Assembly: GCF_022288805.1 (NCBI RefSeq)
Contig: NZ_JAKOPM010000007.1
Location: forward strand, 41,019 to 105,018
DNA from: Corynebacterium yonathiae
GTDB taxonomy: Bacteria; Actinomycetota; Actinomycetes; Mycobacteriales; Mycobacteriaceae
Reading direction: 5' to 3'
Length of the DNA: 64,000 nt
Shown in pieces: positions 43,289 through 54,267 of the stretch. Both the position numbers and the translations under genes were made by a program. Numbering within the stretch: the first letter of the stretch is position 1; each line of letters opens with the position of its first letter. The notes beneath the pieces were generated by a model. The model was not told where the DNA came from, did no database searches, and was given only the letters and a program-made list of their open reading frames with translations.

Positions 43289-44662
43289 ATGGAAGATTTT
43301 TCCGCTTATACGCTCATGCTAGATGTGGGCTGGATTTCTTTGCTCATGGTCATCGGTAACGTCCTGCGTCACCAAGTGAAGTTTATCTTCCAGGACCTGC
43401 TGCTTCCTGCTCCGATTACCGCCGGTCTTATTGGCCTGCTGGTTGGCCCTAATGTGCTGGGCTGGATCAACTTCTCCGATAATTTGGGCGATTACACCTC
43501 CATTCTTATTGCGGTGGTCTTTGCATCTATGGCCTATTCAATGGAAGTCGGCGGAAACATGGGCAAGGGCGCGCGCAATATGTGGGGCTATTCCACCATG
43601 ATGTTTACCGGCCAGTGGGGGCTGTTCATCGTGCTGGGTCTTTTCCTATTTGCGCCGCTTTTCGATACCCCGAATTGGTTCGGCATGATGCTTCCCGTTG
43701 GCTTTACTGGCGGCTTCGGCACCGCCGCGGCTGTGGGGGGCGCGCTCGAAGGTGTGGGCGCCGATGCCGCGTCCTCGTTGGGCTTTACCTCGGCTACCGT
43801 GGGCACGCTGGCGGCAATCATTGGCGGCGTGATTGCTGGCAACTGGGGCATTCGCAAGGGCAAGGTTTCCCACGTGCCTAAGGAGCTGCCGGAAGAGCTG
43901 CGCCGCGGCTACATTAAAAACATCGATGATCGCCCGTCCCTTGGCCGCGCTACCACCAACCCTTCCTCCATTGAACCGCTCGCACTGCACTTCGGATTCA
44001 TCATCTTGACCGTGATGACCGCCTATGGCATCAACCAAGGATTGAGTAGCATTTGGGAAAACGTCTCCGTGCCGCTTTTTGCCATGTCCATGGTGGTAGG
44101 TCTCCTCTTCCGTGCGCTCATGAACTTCGTCGGGGCGGAGGACTATCTGGATAAAGACTCCATTTCCTCCATCTCCGGTGCGGCCACCGACTACCTCATT
44201 GCCTTCGGTGTAGCTGCCATCGTCCCAGCTGCCATTGCCTCCTACTGGCAGGCGCTTCTCCTGCTCTTTGTGCTCGGAATCATCTTCTGTGTGTTCTTCC
44301 TGCTGTGGTTCCCGGCCGAGTTCTTTGGCGAGCGCTGGATTGAGCGCGGCATCTTTGGCTGGGGTTGGGCCACCGCCACCGTGGCGACCGGCATCGCCAT
44401 TCTCAAGATTGTGGACCCCAAGCTCAAATCCGGCACGCTATCCGAATACGGCATGGCCTATATCGGCTTCGGCCCCTTTGAAATCTCGTGGACCATCATC
44501 GCGCCGATGGCCGTTATGTATGGATTTACCGGAGTCTTCGGCGCCATCTCCTTGGCGATTTCCATCGGTGTCTACATTGCCTTCAAATCTATGCGCCTTA
44601 TGCCGCCGCGCGGCACCATCTTCGAAGATGGTATCGGCCATGTAGGGCAGAAGCAGGCTTAG
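43289..44662 (+). CDS. gltS: Sodium/glutamate symporter (GltS-like, ESS family)
   Basis: 457 residues, about ten transmembrane helices. The two-fold repeated architecture with re-entrant loops is seen in PVGFTGGFGTAAAVGGALEG (the conserved glycine-rich GHG/GFG block) and GIFGWGWATATVATGIAIL (GTG-like block). N-terminal LLLPAPITAGLIGLLVGPNVL is typical. It is longer than E. coli GltS (401). C. glutamicum carries a gltS gene next to clpB, the same location. Likely imports glutamate or a related dicarboxylate with Na+. SD AAAGGG lies 5 nt upstream. Confidence 0.72.
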   Translation: MEDFSAYTLMLDVGWISLLMVIGNVLRHQVKFIFQDLLLPAPITAGLIGLLVGPNVLGWINFSDNLGDYTSILIAVVFASMAYSMEVGGNMGKGARNMWGYSTMMFTGQWGLFIVLGLFLFAPLFDTPNWFGMMLPVGFTGGFGTAAAVGGALEGVGADAASSLGFTSATVGTLAAIIGGVIAGNWGIRKGKVSHVPKELPEELRRGYIKNIDDRPSLGRATTNPSSIEPLALHFGFIILTVMTAYGINQGLSSIWENVSVPLFAMSMVVGLLFRALMNFVGAEDYLDKDSISSISGAATDYLIAFGVAAIVPAAIASYWQALLLLFVLGIIFCVFFLLWFPAEFFGERWIERGIFGWGWATATVATGIAILKIVDPKLKSGTLSEYGMAYIGFGPFEISWTIIAPMAVMYGFTGVFGAISLAISIGVYIAFKSMRLMPPRGTIFEDGIGHVGQKQA

Positions 44663-44700
44663 CAGCAGGCTTAGCCGCGCTTGCCGACGTGCCTTTTCAG

Positions 44701-44727
44701 TCCCGCCGCAGAACCTGTGGCGGGGCC
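44701..44727 (+). terminator. Terminator hairpin after gltS
   Basis: CCCGCCGCAGAACCTGTGGCGGGG forms a GC-rich stem with small interior mismatch, followed by CCTTTCG, 40 bp after the gltS stop. Confidence 0.65.
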
Positions 44728-45023
44728 TTTCGTCGCTAAGGCTGTACCTTTTGGGTTGTTCTGGCGGCTGAAAATTTTTTCAGTCCTTACATTATTTCCT
44801 TTGAACGTAAAAATTAAAAAGTCAACATCTTTTAAGTATTCTAAGTGTATACTTATATAAGAGTGCGATTATCAGATTGGAGAGTTTTTGGGTTTGTCTC
44901 ACCTATTACTGCTATCCGCATTTTAAATTTCATGACACTTGAAGTGACTGTTATTAGAAAGTATTAATTTAACCTAAAAGTTATAATTTTGACGAATGAA
45001 TCTCTGTCTTGATGGGGGACCAA
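44728..45023. other. AT-rich intergenic region before the double-TetR regulator
   Basis: About 300 bp, much more AT-rich than its surroundings, containing several TATA-like stretches (AAGTGTATACTTATATAAGAG at 44842-44862 includes the near-palindrome AAGTGTATACTT). No coding region or RNA recognised. It probably contains the promoter and operator of the regulator. Confidence 0.45.
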
Positions 45024-46415
45024 ATGTATGGGTTGGATGATGCTTCCGCGCGAGTGGAAATTTTGGAAGCAGCCTTGTGTATCGCTGGGACACGAGGTGA
45101 AGTAGCGGTAACTTTGGAGGAGATTGCGAACTTTTTGCATTGCCCACTCTCGGATGTTGAGAAAGAGTTCCCCTCCAGCTCAGAAATTCTTTATGAAATG
45201 CCCAACTTTTTGGACTGGCGCCTAACCAATTTCATGGGGAAAGCAGTGCAACGCCTTCCAGAAGAAGCAGGAGCCGCAGAGATTTTAAAGGCCGTGGCCG
45301 AAGGGTACTTCTTCTACTGTCAAGAACAGCCGGAGCTCTATGGGTATCTCTTTGAGAGATACTCGGCCTTGGACGATATTCAGGTGTGCAATATGGCCAA
45401 AGGTACGCATACTGGAAACTCGGGCGCAGATTTCGTAGTAAATGTGCTGAAGCAACTGGCTCAAGAACAAGGCGCCGTTGTAGGGGAAGATATTGCCCTT
45501 GGCGATATTGGCCGCATTGCTCTTGCAATCTGGTCAATTATTCATGGCCTGAGCCATCTCAGTACCAAGGGCGTGGTCCGTTTCCAGCATTCGGTAATTC
45601 GCATTGCCAACCTGAGGCAGACTGTCCAGCTGGTGCTGGAAGCGATTATTGATTGGTTTGCCACCAAAGATATTCCAGAGCGTCGGCCGATTATGTATTC
45701 CGCGCGCGAAATTGTAGAGCAGGCAATGGGGCAGTGGGAAGATCGTCCACTCGTTGCCCCTCAGAGCGTTGAGTCCTTGGAGTTTGAAAAGGCTAAGGAT
45801 CTAATTATTGAAACGGCGCTCCACGTGGTGGCCCGAGAGGGAGTTAGTCGTTCCTTCTTCAAACGGGTGGCTCAAGAGCTGAATACCACTACGGGTTTTC
45901 TCAACTCTGTGATAGACAATGACTTCGCGCTGCGGGAGTATGCCGAAGAGCGGGTAACCCGGGAAATGGCCGAGATGTTTGAAAAGGCTATCGGTTCTTT
46001 GCCGGCGGATACCGCCATCGTGGACCGTCTTCATATCGTGGCCTCTGTATATTTCAATTTTTCGCTTCGTCATACTGAACGGTTTTGTGCGGTTATCGGC
46101 CTGGCTAATGGGTCGATCGTTCCGCATAGTGGTGACGGCAGCCCGCATGAAGGTATGACGGAAAATTTTGCCATCATGATGAAGTTGTTGCGGAAATTCA
46201 TTATGGAGGCGGGAATTCAGCCGACAGATCAGCTAGTTTACTTGAGTACCTTGGCTATGTGGGCGGGCGCTGACGGCGTATCCCATTTGTGTGCTTTGGG
46301 AGACTTCAGGGAGTACGAGGATGACTTGAAGTGGGGTCTCTTCTCCCAGGCATTGACCTCGTCCTTCTTTGCGGTGGCGCATGGTCTCCAGCTGGCGGAC
46401 AAAAACCTTCCATAG
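45024..46415 (+). CDS. Double TetR-type regulator (two TetR units in one chain)
   Basis: 463 residues from ATG 45024 (GGGGGAC just upstream; ATG 45012 is an alternative). Two TetR-like halves follow each other. The first (about 10-225) starts ARVEILEAALCIAGTRGEVA with helix-turn-helix-like TLEEIANFLHCPLSDVEKEF. The second (about 250-463) starts FEKAKDLIIETALHVVAREG with SFFKRVAQELNTTTGFLNSV. Both end in similar ligand domains (AIWSIIHGLSHLSTKGVVRF and LAMWAGADGVSHLCALGDFR). A TetR dimer on one chain is unusual. It lies between gltS and clpB; its targets and ligand are unknown. Confidence 0.75.
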   Translation: MYGLDDASARVEILEAALCIAGTRGEVAVTLEEIANFLHCPLSDVEKEFPSSSEILYEMPNFLDWRLTNFMGKAVQRLPEEAGAAEILKAVAEGYFFYCQEQPELYGYLFERYSALDDIQVCNMAKGTHTGNSGADFVVNVLKQLAQEQGAVVGEDIALGDIGRIALAIWSIIHGLSHLSTKGVVRFQHSVIRIANLRQTVQLVLEAIIDWFATKDIPERRPIMYSAREIVEQAMGQWEDRPLVAPQSVESLEFEKAKDLIIETALHVVAREGVSRSFFKRVAQELNTTTGFLNSVIDNDFALREYAEERVTREMAEMFEKAIGSLPADTAIVDRLHIVASVYFNFSLRHTERFCAVIGLANGSIVPHSGDGSPHEGMTENFAIMMKLLRKFIMEAGIQPTDQLVYLSTLAMWAGADGVSHLCALGDFREYEDDLKWGLFSQALTSSFFAVAHGLQLADKNLP

Positions 46416-46436
46416 GTTGAGTGGAATAGACTCAAC
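46416..46436 (+). promoter_or_regulatory. HAIR element upstream of clpB
   Basis: GTTGAGT-GGAATAG-ACTCAAC: perfect 7-bp arms and 7-bp spacer. HspR encoded at 37348-37797 should repress clpB here. Confidence 0.9.
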
Positions 46437-46451
46437 TCTGGGTGCGTTGTG
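46423..46451 (+). promoter_or_regulatory. SigH-type promoter of clpB overlapping the HAIR
   Basis: -35 GGAATA (46423-46428) sits inside the HAIR spacer; -10 CGTTGTG (46445-46451) follows after 16 bp. HspR binding would therefore cover the SigH -35 element directly. Confidence 0.6.
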
Positions 46452-46503
46452 CTAAGTGAAGCCCTACAGTGGGTGAATAAATCTTAGAAGGAGCAACGCA
46501 CAC

Positions 46504-49059
<2,556 letters not shown>

Positions 49060-49091
49060 TCGGCCGCATACCGCCCGCCGCGCCAAATTCT

Positions 49092-49121
49092 GCTCATGCC
49101 CCTAAACTCGGGGGCATGAGC
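49092..49121. promoter_or_regulatory. Perfect hairpin covering the start of the rhodanese-like gene
   Basis: GCTCATGCCCC (49092-49102) pairs fully with GGGGCATGAGC (49111-49121) with an 8-nt loop. The right arm includes the GGGGC ribosome-binding area and the ATG at 49116. It may be the clpB terminator, a translation block, or both. Confidence 0.6.
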
Positions 49122-49973
49122 ATTTTGGTCTCCCCGCAAGAACTTCGCGAATCCATTTATCACGGCGAGCGCGTCACCCTCCTGGCCACCCACTGGCAGC
49201 CCCAGCTGCGCCAGAGCTATAACCAGTTCACCTCCCTGCACATCCCGACGGCACTGTTTAGCGATACCGCCAATTCCTTCGCCGGCCTTCCCGGCTCACA
49301 GGTAGGCCGCAACCCGCTACCGGATCCGGATAAGCTGCAGGAGCACTTCCGCCAGTGGGGAATCCGTGAGGATCGCCCCGTCGTGGTCTATGACGAGGGT
49401 CGAGGCCTTTTCGCCGGCCGCGCGTGGTGGACCTTGCGCTGGGCTGGTCTGGACAACGTCCGCATCCTCGACGGTGGCCTAGCCAATTGGCGCCACTTGG
49501 GCTATACCACGCTGACCGGCCCCGGCAACTTCGCTGTCGGTGCTACCGCCACGGTCAATCCGGGCCAGATGCCCGTGGCCACCATCGATGATGTGCGCAA
49601 TCACGATGGCCTGCTGATCGATACCCGCACCCGCAACCGTTTCGCCGGCCGCCGCGAGAACCTCGACCTCAAGGCCGGCCACATCCCCGGTGCCGTTAAT
49701 GTGCCGGAGCGCCTCTTCCACAATGATGGACTGCGCACCTGGAAGTCTGCGGGCGAAATCCGCGAAGTGCTTTTCGCCGCCGGCCTTACCCCCGACAACG
49801 TGCAAGGCGCAATCATCTACTCCGGCTCCGGCAACCACTCGGCCCTTGCCCTCGCTGCCATGGAAGACGCCGGCTTCACCGGCTTGCGCCATTACGTCGG
49901 CGGTTGGTCCCAGTGGTCTGCCAACCCCAAGAACCCGGTCGAGCGCGGCGATCGCTTCACTGTCAACGGCTAA
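49116..49973 (+). CDS. Rhodanese-like sulfurtransferase homolog without catalytic Cys
   Basis: 285 residues, two rhodanese domains, as in thiosulfate/mercaptopyruvate sulfurtransferases (SseA family). Domain 1: RPVVVYDEGRGLFAGRAWWT, LRWAGLDNVRILDGGLANW. Domain 2: LLIDTRTRNRFAGRRENLDL, AGHIPGAVNVPERLF. The active-site loop, normally YCGSGVTA, reads YSGSGNHSAL, so the nucleophile Cys is Ser; I found no Cys anywhere in the chain. It cannot use the standard persulfide mechanism and may be a regulatory or substrate-binding protein. The start codon lies in a strong hairpin. Confidence 0.85.
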   Translation: MSILVSPQELRESIYHGERVTLLATHWQPQLRQSYNQFTSLHIPTALFSDTANSFAGLPGSQVGRNPLPDPDKLQEHFRQWGIREDRPVVVYDEGRGLFAGRAWWTLRWAGLDNVRILDGGLANWRHLGYTTLTGPGNFAVGATATVNPGQMPVATIDDVRNHDGLLIDTRTRNRFAGRRENLDLKAGHIPGAVNVPERLFHNDGLRTWKSAGEIREVLFAAGLTPDNVQGAIIYSGSGNHSALALAAMEDAGFTGLRHYVGGWSQWSANPKNPVERGDRFTVNG

Positions 49974-50080
49974 TCGTCTCAGCCCGGCCGTAGCCCTCGT
50001 CCCTCGCCTTCGCCCTCAGCCTCCCGCGTCCGCGCGCCGAGCGCTGAGGGCTTGCTCGTTCCTACTACTATCGAGGGGTG

Positions 50081-51526
50081 ATGGCTTTTCTAATCCTTGC
50101 TTTCGCGCTTCTTCTCGGCATTGCCGGTGGTGCCCTGCTGCTTTACGACGGCAAACAGCGCACCGCCACGTCTGCCTCCTCCGCCGACGCGGACCCTACG
50201 CCCGCAGACTCCGCGCCCACCCAGGTTGCGCTTGCCGATGCCTCGCCTGCTGATACTCCGGGCGACGACTCCAGCCCCGCTTCCGAGGCAGTCAGCCCCG
50301 CCCCTGAAGTAGGCAGCCTCGTTTCCGAGCCAACTGCTTCAACTCCCGCACCCTCTTCCAAAGCCACAGCAGAGCCCGCGCCGCAGCAAGAGACTGAACT
50401 AACCAACAAGCCGGAGCCAGCCGCTGAGCGCGACCCGATCCGCGAGCCAGACCACGACCTGGCCCACGAGCCGAATCAGGAAGCTGCCAACGAGCATCCT
50501 GCGCTTTCCAAGCCGCACGCCCGCCACCGGCCTATCCTCCCGGGAGCTATGCGCCGCGAGCGCCGCAATTGGGCTGAAACCAAAGGGTTCGAGTTTATGA
50601 AGTCCGACCCTTATCTCGTAGACGAGTGGACCAGGGGAGTGGCCTCCACTGGAGCGGCGCCCAAAGACATTGTCGCGGGCAACGTATATGGCCACGAGAT
50701 GCTCTTAATGGATATCGATGGCGTTAACGTCATGGCTATGCGTACCGGCGCGGCCTCAGACATGGTGGTGGATTTTCGCCGCTTCAGCCGCGACGACGCG
50801 AAGGCCTCCGAAGATTTGCTTCTGGCTATGACCATTGAGGGGTTCGACGTGTATTCCTCGGATAGCGCCGTTACCGAGCGCATGGTGGACGAGCGCGTCC
50901 ACGTTGCCCTACAGCAAATGCCCGAGGCGGTTACCGCACTGTGGATGGAAACAGAGTGGGTGCTGGCACAGACCACGAAGCAGGCGCGGTCTGCGGAATG
51001 GGGAGCTATGCTGCCGCCACTTGCATTGCTAGCGGATGCCGCCCGCGTCCTCCCACCGCGTTCCTCGGCTACCCACGTGGTGCGCCTCGAGGAATTGGAC
51101 CCGGACCGCGACATTCCCGCCCAGCCTGTTGTCGAAGCCACCAGTGGCGCACCAGCCGCGGGCGCGCCAGAGTTCGAGCGGCCCGTTATCCAACGGCCGG
51201 AGGAGCCGTTGGATATGCCGTCCCGGGCCTACTCCGACACCCGCGGCCCAGTCGAACACAGCGCCCTAGGCGGCGACGAAGTAGACGCTATTGCCGACGG
51301 CCGCGAGCGCCCCACCCCCGATTCCCAAACCGCCCGCCTGCCGCGCCAGCAGTTCCGCGCCGCCTCAATCTTCGACAGTCCCACCGACAACACCACCACT
51401 GGCGACTCCGCCACCGACGACACCACCACCGGCGGCTCCGCCAGCTGGACCGATTCCCACCCCACAGATTCAGCTGCCTCTAGCGAGCCTGCGGCCGAGG
51501 AATCGGATCCTCGCCGGGGAGAGTAG
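50081..51526 (+). CDS. Membrane-anchored protein with disordered linkers, function unknown
   Basis: 481 residues from ATG 50081 (GAGGGG just upstream; GTG 50078 is also possible). One N-terminal helix (FLILAFALLLGIAGGALLLY), then about 130 residues of Ala/Pro/Glu/Ser low complexity, a folded core (about 165-330, including WAETKGFEFMKSDPYLVDEW and YGHEMLLMDIDGVNVMAMRT), and a second disordered Thr/Asp-rich tail (TTTGDSATDDTTTGGS). No family recognised; the equivalent position in C. glutamicum holds a conserved hypothetical. It lies 61 bp before pyrE and may be transcribed with it. Confidence 0.7.
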   Translation: MAFLILAFALLLGIAGGALLLYDGKQRTATSASSADADPTPADSAPTQVALADASPADTPGDDSSPASEAVSPAPEVGSLVSEPTASTPAPSSKATAEPAPQQETELTNKPEPAAERDPIREPDHDLAHEPNQEAANEHPALSKPHARHRPILPGAMRRERRNWAETKGFEFMKSDPYLVDEWTRGVASTGAAPKDIVAGNVYGHEMLLMDIDGVNVMAMRTGAASDMVVDFRRFSRDDAKASEDLLLAMTIEGFDVYSSDSAVTERMVDERVHVALQQMPEAVTALWMETEWVLAQTTKQARSAEWGAMLPPLALLADAARVLPPRSSATHVVRLEELDPDRDIPAQPVVEATSGAPAAGAPEFERPVIQRPEEPLDMPSRAYSDTRGPVEHSALGGDEVDAIADGRERPTPDSQTARLPRQQFRAASIFDSPTDNTTTGDSATDDTTTGGSASWTDSHPTDSAASSEPAAEESDPRRGE

Positions 51527-51587
51527 CCTAGAGTCCGATACTGGCGGCCTGCCGCCGCGCACGAATCAGAACCACGACAAGGAGCAG

Positions 51588-52163
51588 ATGACTGTGGATT
51601 CTCAGAACACCAACGCGCAGAACCTGGATGCCGAGAAGAAGGCCCGCCTGGCTGAACTGGTCAAGGAACTGGCCGTCGTCCACGGCAAGGTGACCTTGTC
51701 CTCGGGCAAGGAAGCTGATTACTACGTGGATCTCCGCCGCGCTACCCTGCACCACGAGGCCTCCCGGCTCATCGGTGCCTTGCTGCGCGAGCTGACCGCA
51801 GACTGGGATTTCGCGGCCGTCGGTGGCCTGACTCTCGGCGCCGACCCGGTTGCTACCTCCATCATGCATGCCGACGGCCGCGATATTGACGCCTTCGTCG
51901 TGCGCAAGGAAGCCAAGAAGCACGGTATGCAGCGCCGCATCGAGGGGGCGGACGTGGAAGGCAAGAAGGTCCTCGTCGTAGAAGACACCACTACTACTGG
52001 TAACTCCCCGCTGACCGCCGTGGCTGCGCTACGTGAGGCCGGCGCCGAGGTTGTTGGTGTGGCGACCGTCGTCGACCGCGAGACCGGTGCCGGCGACGTC
52101 ATCGCTGCCGAAGGTCTCGAGTACCGTTCCCTTCTGGGCCTAGGCGACCTTGACCTTGCCTAA
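51588..52163 (+). CDS. pyrE: Orotate phosphoribosyltransferase PyrE
   Basis: 191 residues from ATG 51588 (SD AAGGAG, 3 nt), the start giving the usual length. It forms orotidine 5'-phosphate from orotate and PRPP. Motifs: KVTLSSGKEADYYVDLRRAT, GGLTLGADPVATSIM, VRKEAKKHG, and the PRPP site VLVVEDTTTTGNSPLTAVAA. The 3' end overlaps the RNA methyltransferase start by 14 bp. Confidence 0.95.
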   Translation: MTVDSQNTNAQNLDAEKKARLAELVKELAVVHGKVTLSSGKEADYYVDLRRATLHHEASRLIGALLRELTADWDFAAVGGLTLGADPVATSIMHADGRDIDAFVVRKEAKKHGMQRRIEGADVEGKKVLVVEDTTTTGNSPLTAVAALREAGAEVVGVATVVDRETGAGDVIAAEGLEYRSLLGLGDLDLA

Positions 52164-52878
52164 CGCAGAGAGCGCGGCCGGCCACGGCAACCCGGAGGAG
52201 ACAAAGCTGGTCGAGGGAAAGTCGATCGAGAACAAGGGCCCGACCGAGTGGAATGAGGGCCGCCATGGCGTAGGCCCGTGGGAAGGTCCGCTGCCGCAAG
52301 GGCCAGAGGCCGCGAAATATGACCCGGAGCTGCTTGCCGAAGGTGACCGTCGCAACGTTGTCGATGCCTACCGTTACTGGAGTAGGGAAGCGATCAAAGA
52401 GGACATCGATAAGCGGCGGCATAGCCTGCACATCGCCATCGAAAACTTCGAAAACGATGCCAATATCGGTACCGTCGTGCGCACCGCCAACGCTTTTGCC
52501 GTCGATACCGTGCACATCGTCGGCCGCCGGCGGTGGAATCGGCGCGGGGCAATGGTCACGGATAGGTACCAGCACTTGCTGCATCACGAGAGCGTCGAGA
52601 AGCTCATTGCGTGGGCGGCCGAGGAAGGACTCACCGTCGTTGCCATCGACAACACCCCCGGTTGCGTGCCCCTGGAAACGGCCGAGCTGCCGGAGCGCAG
52701 CCTGCTGCTTTTCGGTCAGGAGGGCCCCGGCGTAACGCAAGCGGCCCAGGATGCCGCCGTGATGACCTGCTCCATCGCCCAATTCGGCTCCACCCGCTCC
52801 ATAAATGCGGGCGTTGCGGCCGGCATTGCCATGCACGCTTGGATCCGCCAGCACGCCGATCTGGCCAATTCCTGGTAG
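52150..52878 (+). CDS. SpoU/TrmH family RNA 2'-O-methyltransferase
   Basis: 242 residues from TTG 52150; TTG 52156 is also possible. A hydrophilic N-terminus, then a SPOUT fold: HIAIENFENDANIGTVVRTA (motif 1), LLLFGQEGPGVTQ (motif 2) and CSIAQFGSTRSINAGVAAGI (motif 3, the trefoil-knot AdoMet site). It transfers methyl groups to a ribose 2'-OH in tRNA or rRNA; the target nucleotide is not evident. The gene lies beside pyrE, as spoU does in C. glutamicum. The start lies inside pyrE. Confidence 0.88.
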   Translation: MTLPNAESAAGHGNPEETKLVEGKSIENKGPTEWNEGRHGVGPWEGPLPQGPEAAKYDPELLAEGDRRNVVDAYRYWSREAIKEDIDKRRHSLHIAIENFENDANIGTVVRTANAFAVDTVHIVGRRRWNRRGAMVTDRYQHLLHHESVEKLIAWAAEEGLTVVAIDNTPGCVPLETAELPERSLLLFGQEGPGVTQAAQDAAVMTCSIAQFGSTRSINAGVAAGIAMHAWIRQHADLANSW

Positions 52879-52932
52879 GAAGATCGTTACACTAGCTATA
52901 TCTACCCGTGCGACTGGAGTGATTGAGGAACC

Positions 52933-54123
52933 GTGGAAGAAAAATGGGCCCACCGCGCTGAACTCGCAGAAGCCGCTATCAATGAGCGCCACGCGCACTC
53001 CGTATGGGGCCTGCCGCGCACCAATCTTGCAGTGGTTAGCTGGCCGCCCACCACGAAGGAAAAGCTCTTTGTCCACTGGCACTACTGGTGGCAGGCCCAC
53101 TACCTGGATTGCCTCGTTGATGCAGCGCTGCGCAATAACACCAAGGTGCGCCGCCACCGCATCTATGACACCTTGCGTGGCATTCGCATCCGCAACCTCG
53201 CGCAGCTGACCAAGAATAAGTATTACGATGACAAGGCCTGGCTCGCGCTGGCCTTCGGCCGTGTGGAAAGCCTGAAGAAGGCGAAGACGCCTAAGCGGCT
53301 GGCGGCCCTGCAGCGCAATATCCACGAAGGTCTCGATGAATCGCTGGGCGTGCTGCCGTGGCGTCTGGGCGAGAATTTCATGAACGTGCCCTCCAACGGC
53401 CCGGGCGCCATCATGCTCGCGCGCATGGGACGCATAGAAGAAGCGCGACACATCGTCGACTGGATTTATGACCACCTGCTTGACGATGACGGCTACATCA
53501 TGGACGGCATCCGCATGCGCATGGACGGCCCTGAGGTGGTAAAAAACATCCACCCCTACTGCCAAGGCGTCGTGCTGGGCGCGTGCCTGGAAATCGTGCT
53601 GGCGCTGCGGGAAAAGGCCGGCGTGGGCGACTTGGAGCAGATCGACAGCGTGCACGAGGCCGAGATGGCTTCCGAGATGATGGATTACATCATCCGCATC
53701 CGGGGCTTGGTGCAGACCGTGGCCGCGGGCATGGCTACGCCCTCGGGCGTGGTGGACTGGGAAACCGGCGATGGTGACGGTGGCCTGTTTAAAGGCATTT
53801 TGATGCGCTATCTTGCCGACGTCGCCGTGCGCCTGCCCGGCGATTCCCCCGCCAACCGTGCGACGAAGAAACTAGCCGCCCGCATGGTGATGGCCTCGGC
53901 CGAGTCGGTGTGGGAGCACCGCCTTGAAGTTGATGGCCTGCCGATTTTCGGCTCCGACTGGTTGTCCGATGCCCGCCTGCCGCATAATTATGGCTTCGGC
54001 CGACGCACCATGAGTGAAAAGGTCGGTATCATTCGTGTAGATGAGCGAGATCTGTCCGTACAGCTATCCGGCTGGATGCTGATGGAGGCCGGCGCCCGCG
54101 TGGCGCGATATCTGGCTAAGTAG
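52933..54123 (+). CDS. Glycoside hydrolase family 76 protein
   Basis: 396 residues, no signal peptide. GH76 (alpha-1,6-mannanase) features: NKYYDDKAWLALAFGRVES with the paired Asp (99-100) that serves as catalytic residues in the family, GVLPWRLGENFMNVPSNGPG, DWIYDHLLDDDGYIMDGIRM and an (alpha/alpha)6 toroid repeat pattern. In corynebacteria an intracellular enzyme of this type could act on mannan precursors or recycled lipomannan. Starts 54 bp after the methyltransferase and probably shares its transcript. GTG 52933 is the start. Confidence 0.8.
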   Translation: MEEKWAHRAELAEAAINERHAHSVWGLPRTNLAVVSWPPTTKEKLFVHWHYWWQAHYLDCLVDAALRNNTKVRRHRIYDTLRGIRIRNLAQLTKNKYYDDKAWLALAFGRVESLKKAKTPKRLAALQRNIHEGLDESLGVLPWRLGENFMNVPSNGPGAIMLARMGRIEEARHIVDWIYDHLLDDDGYIMDGIRMRMDGPEVVKNIHPYCQGVVLGACLEIVLALREKAGVGDLEQIDSVHEAEMASEMMDYIIRIRGLVQTVAAGMATPSGVVDWETGDGDGGLFKGILMRYLADVAVRLPGDSPANRATKKLAARMVMASAESVWEHRLEVDGLPIFGSDWLSDARLPHNYGFGRRTMSEKVGIIRVDERDLSVQLSGWMLMEAGARVARYLAK

Positions 54124-54267
54124 CCCACGCTTTTCGGGGTGGATTGGCCTCGGATATGGGTGGGTTGAAAATGTCACATGGTTTTTGCGGCAGAATCTTC
54201 GTGAAACGGGCATACTTGGCTGTTGGAACGTGTTTGACCACAAACCCACTTTTAAGGATGGAAACTC

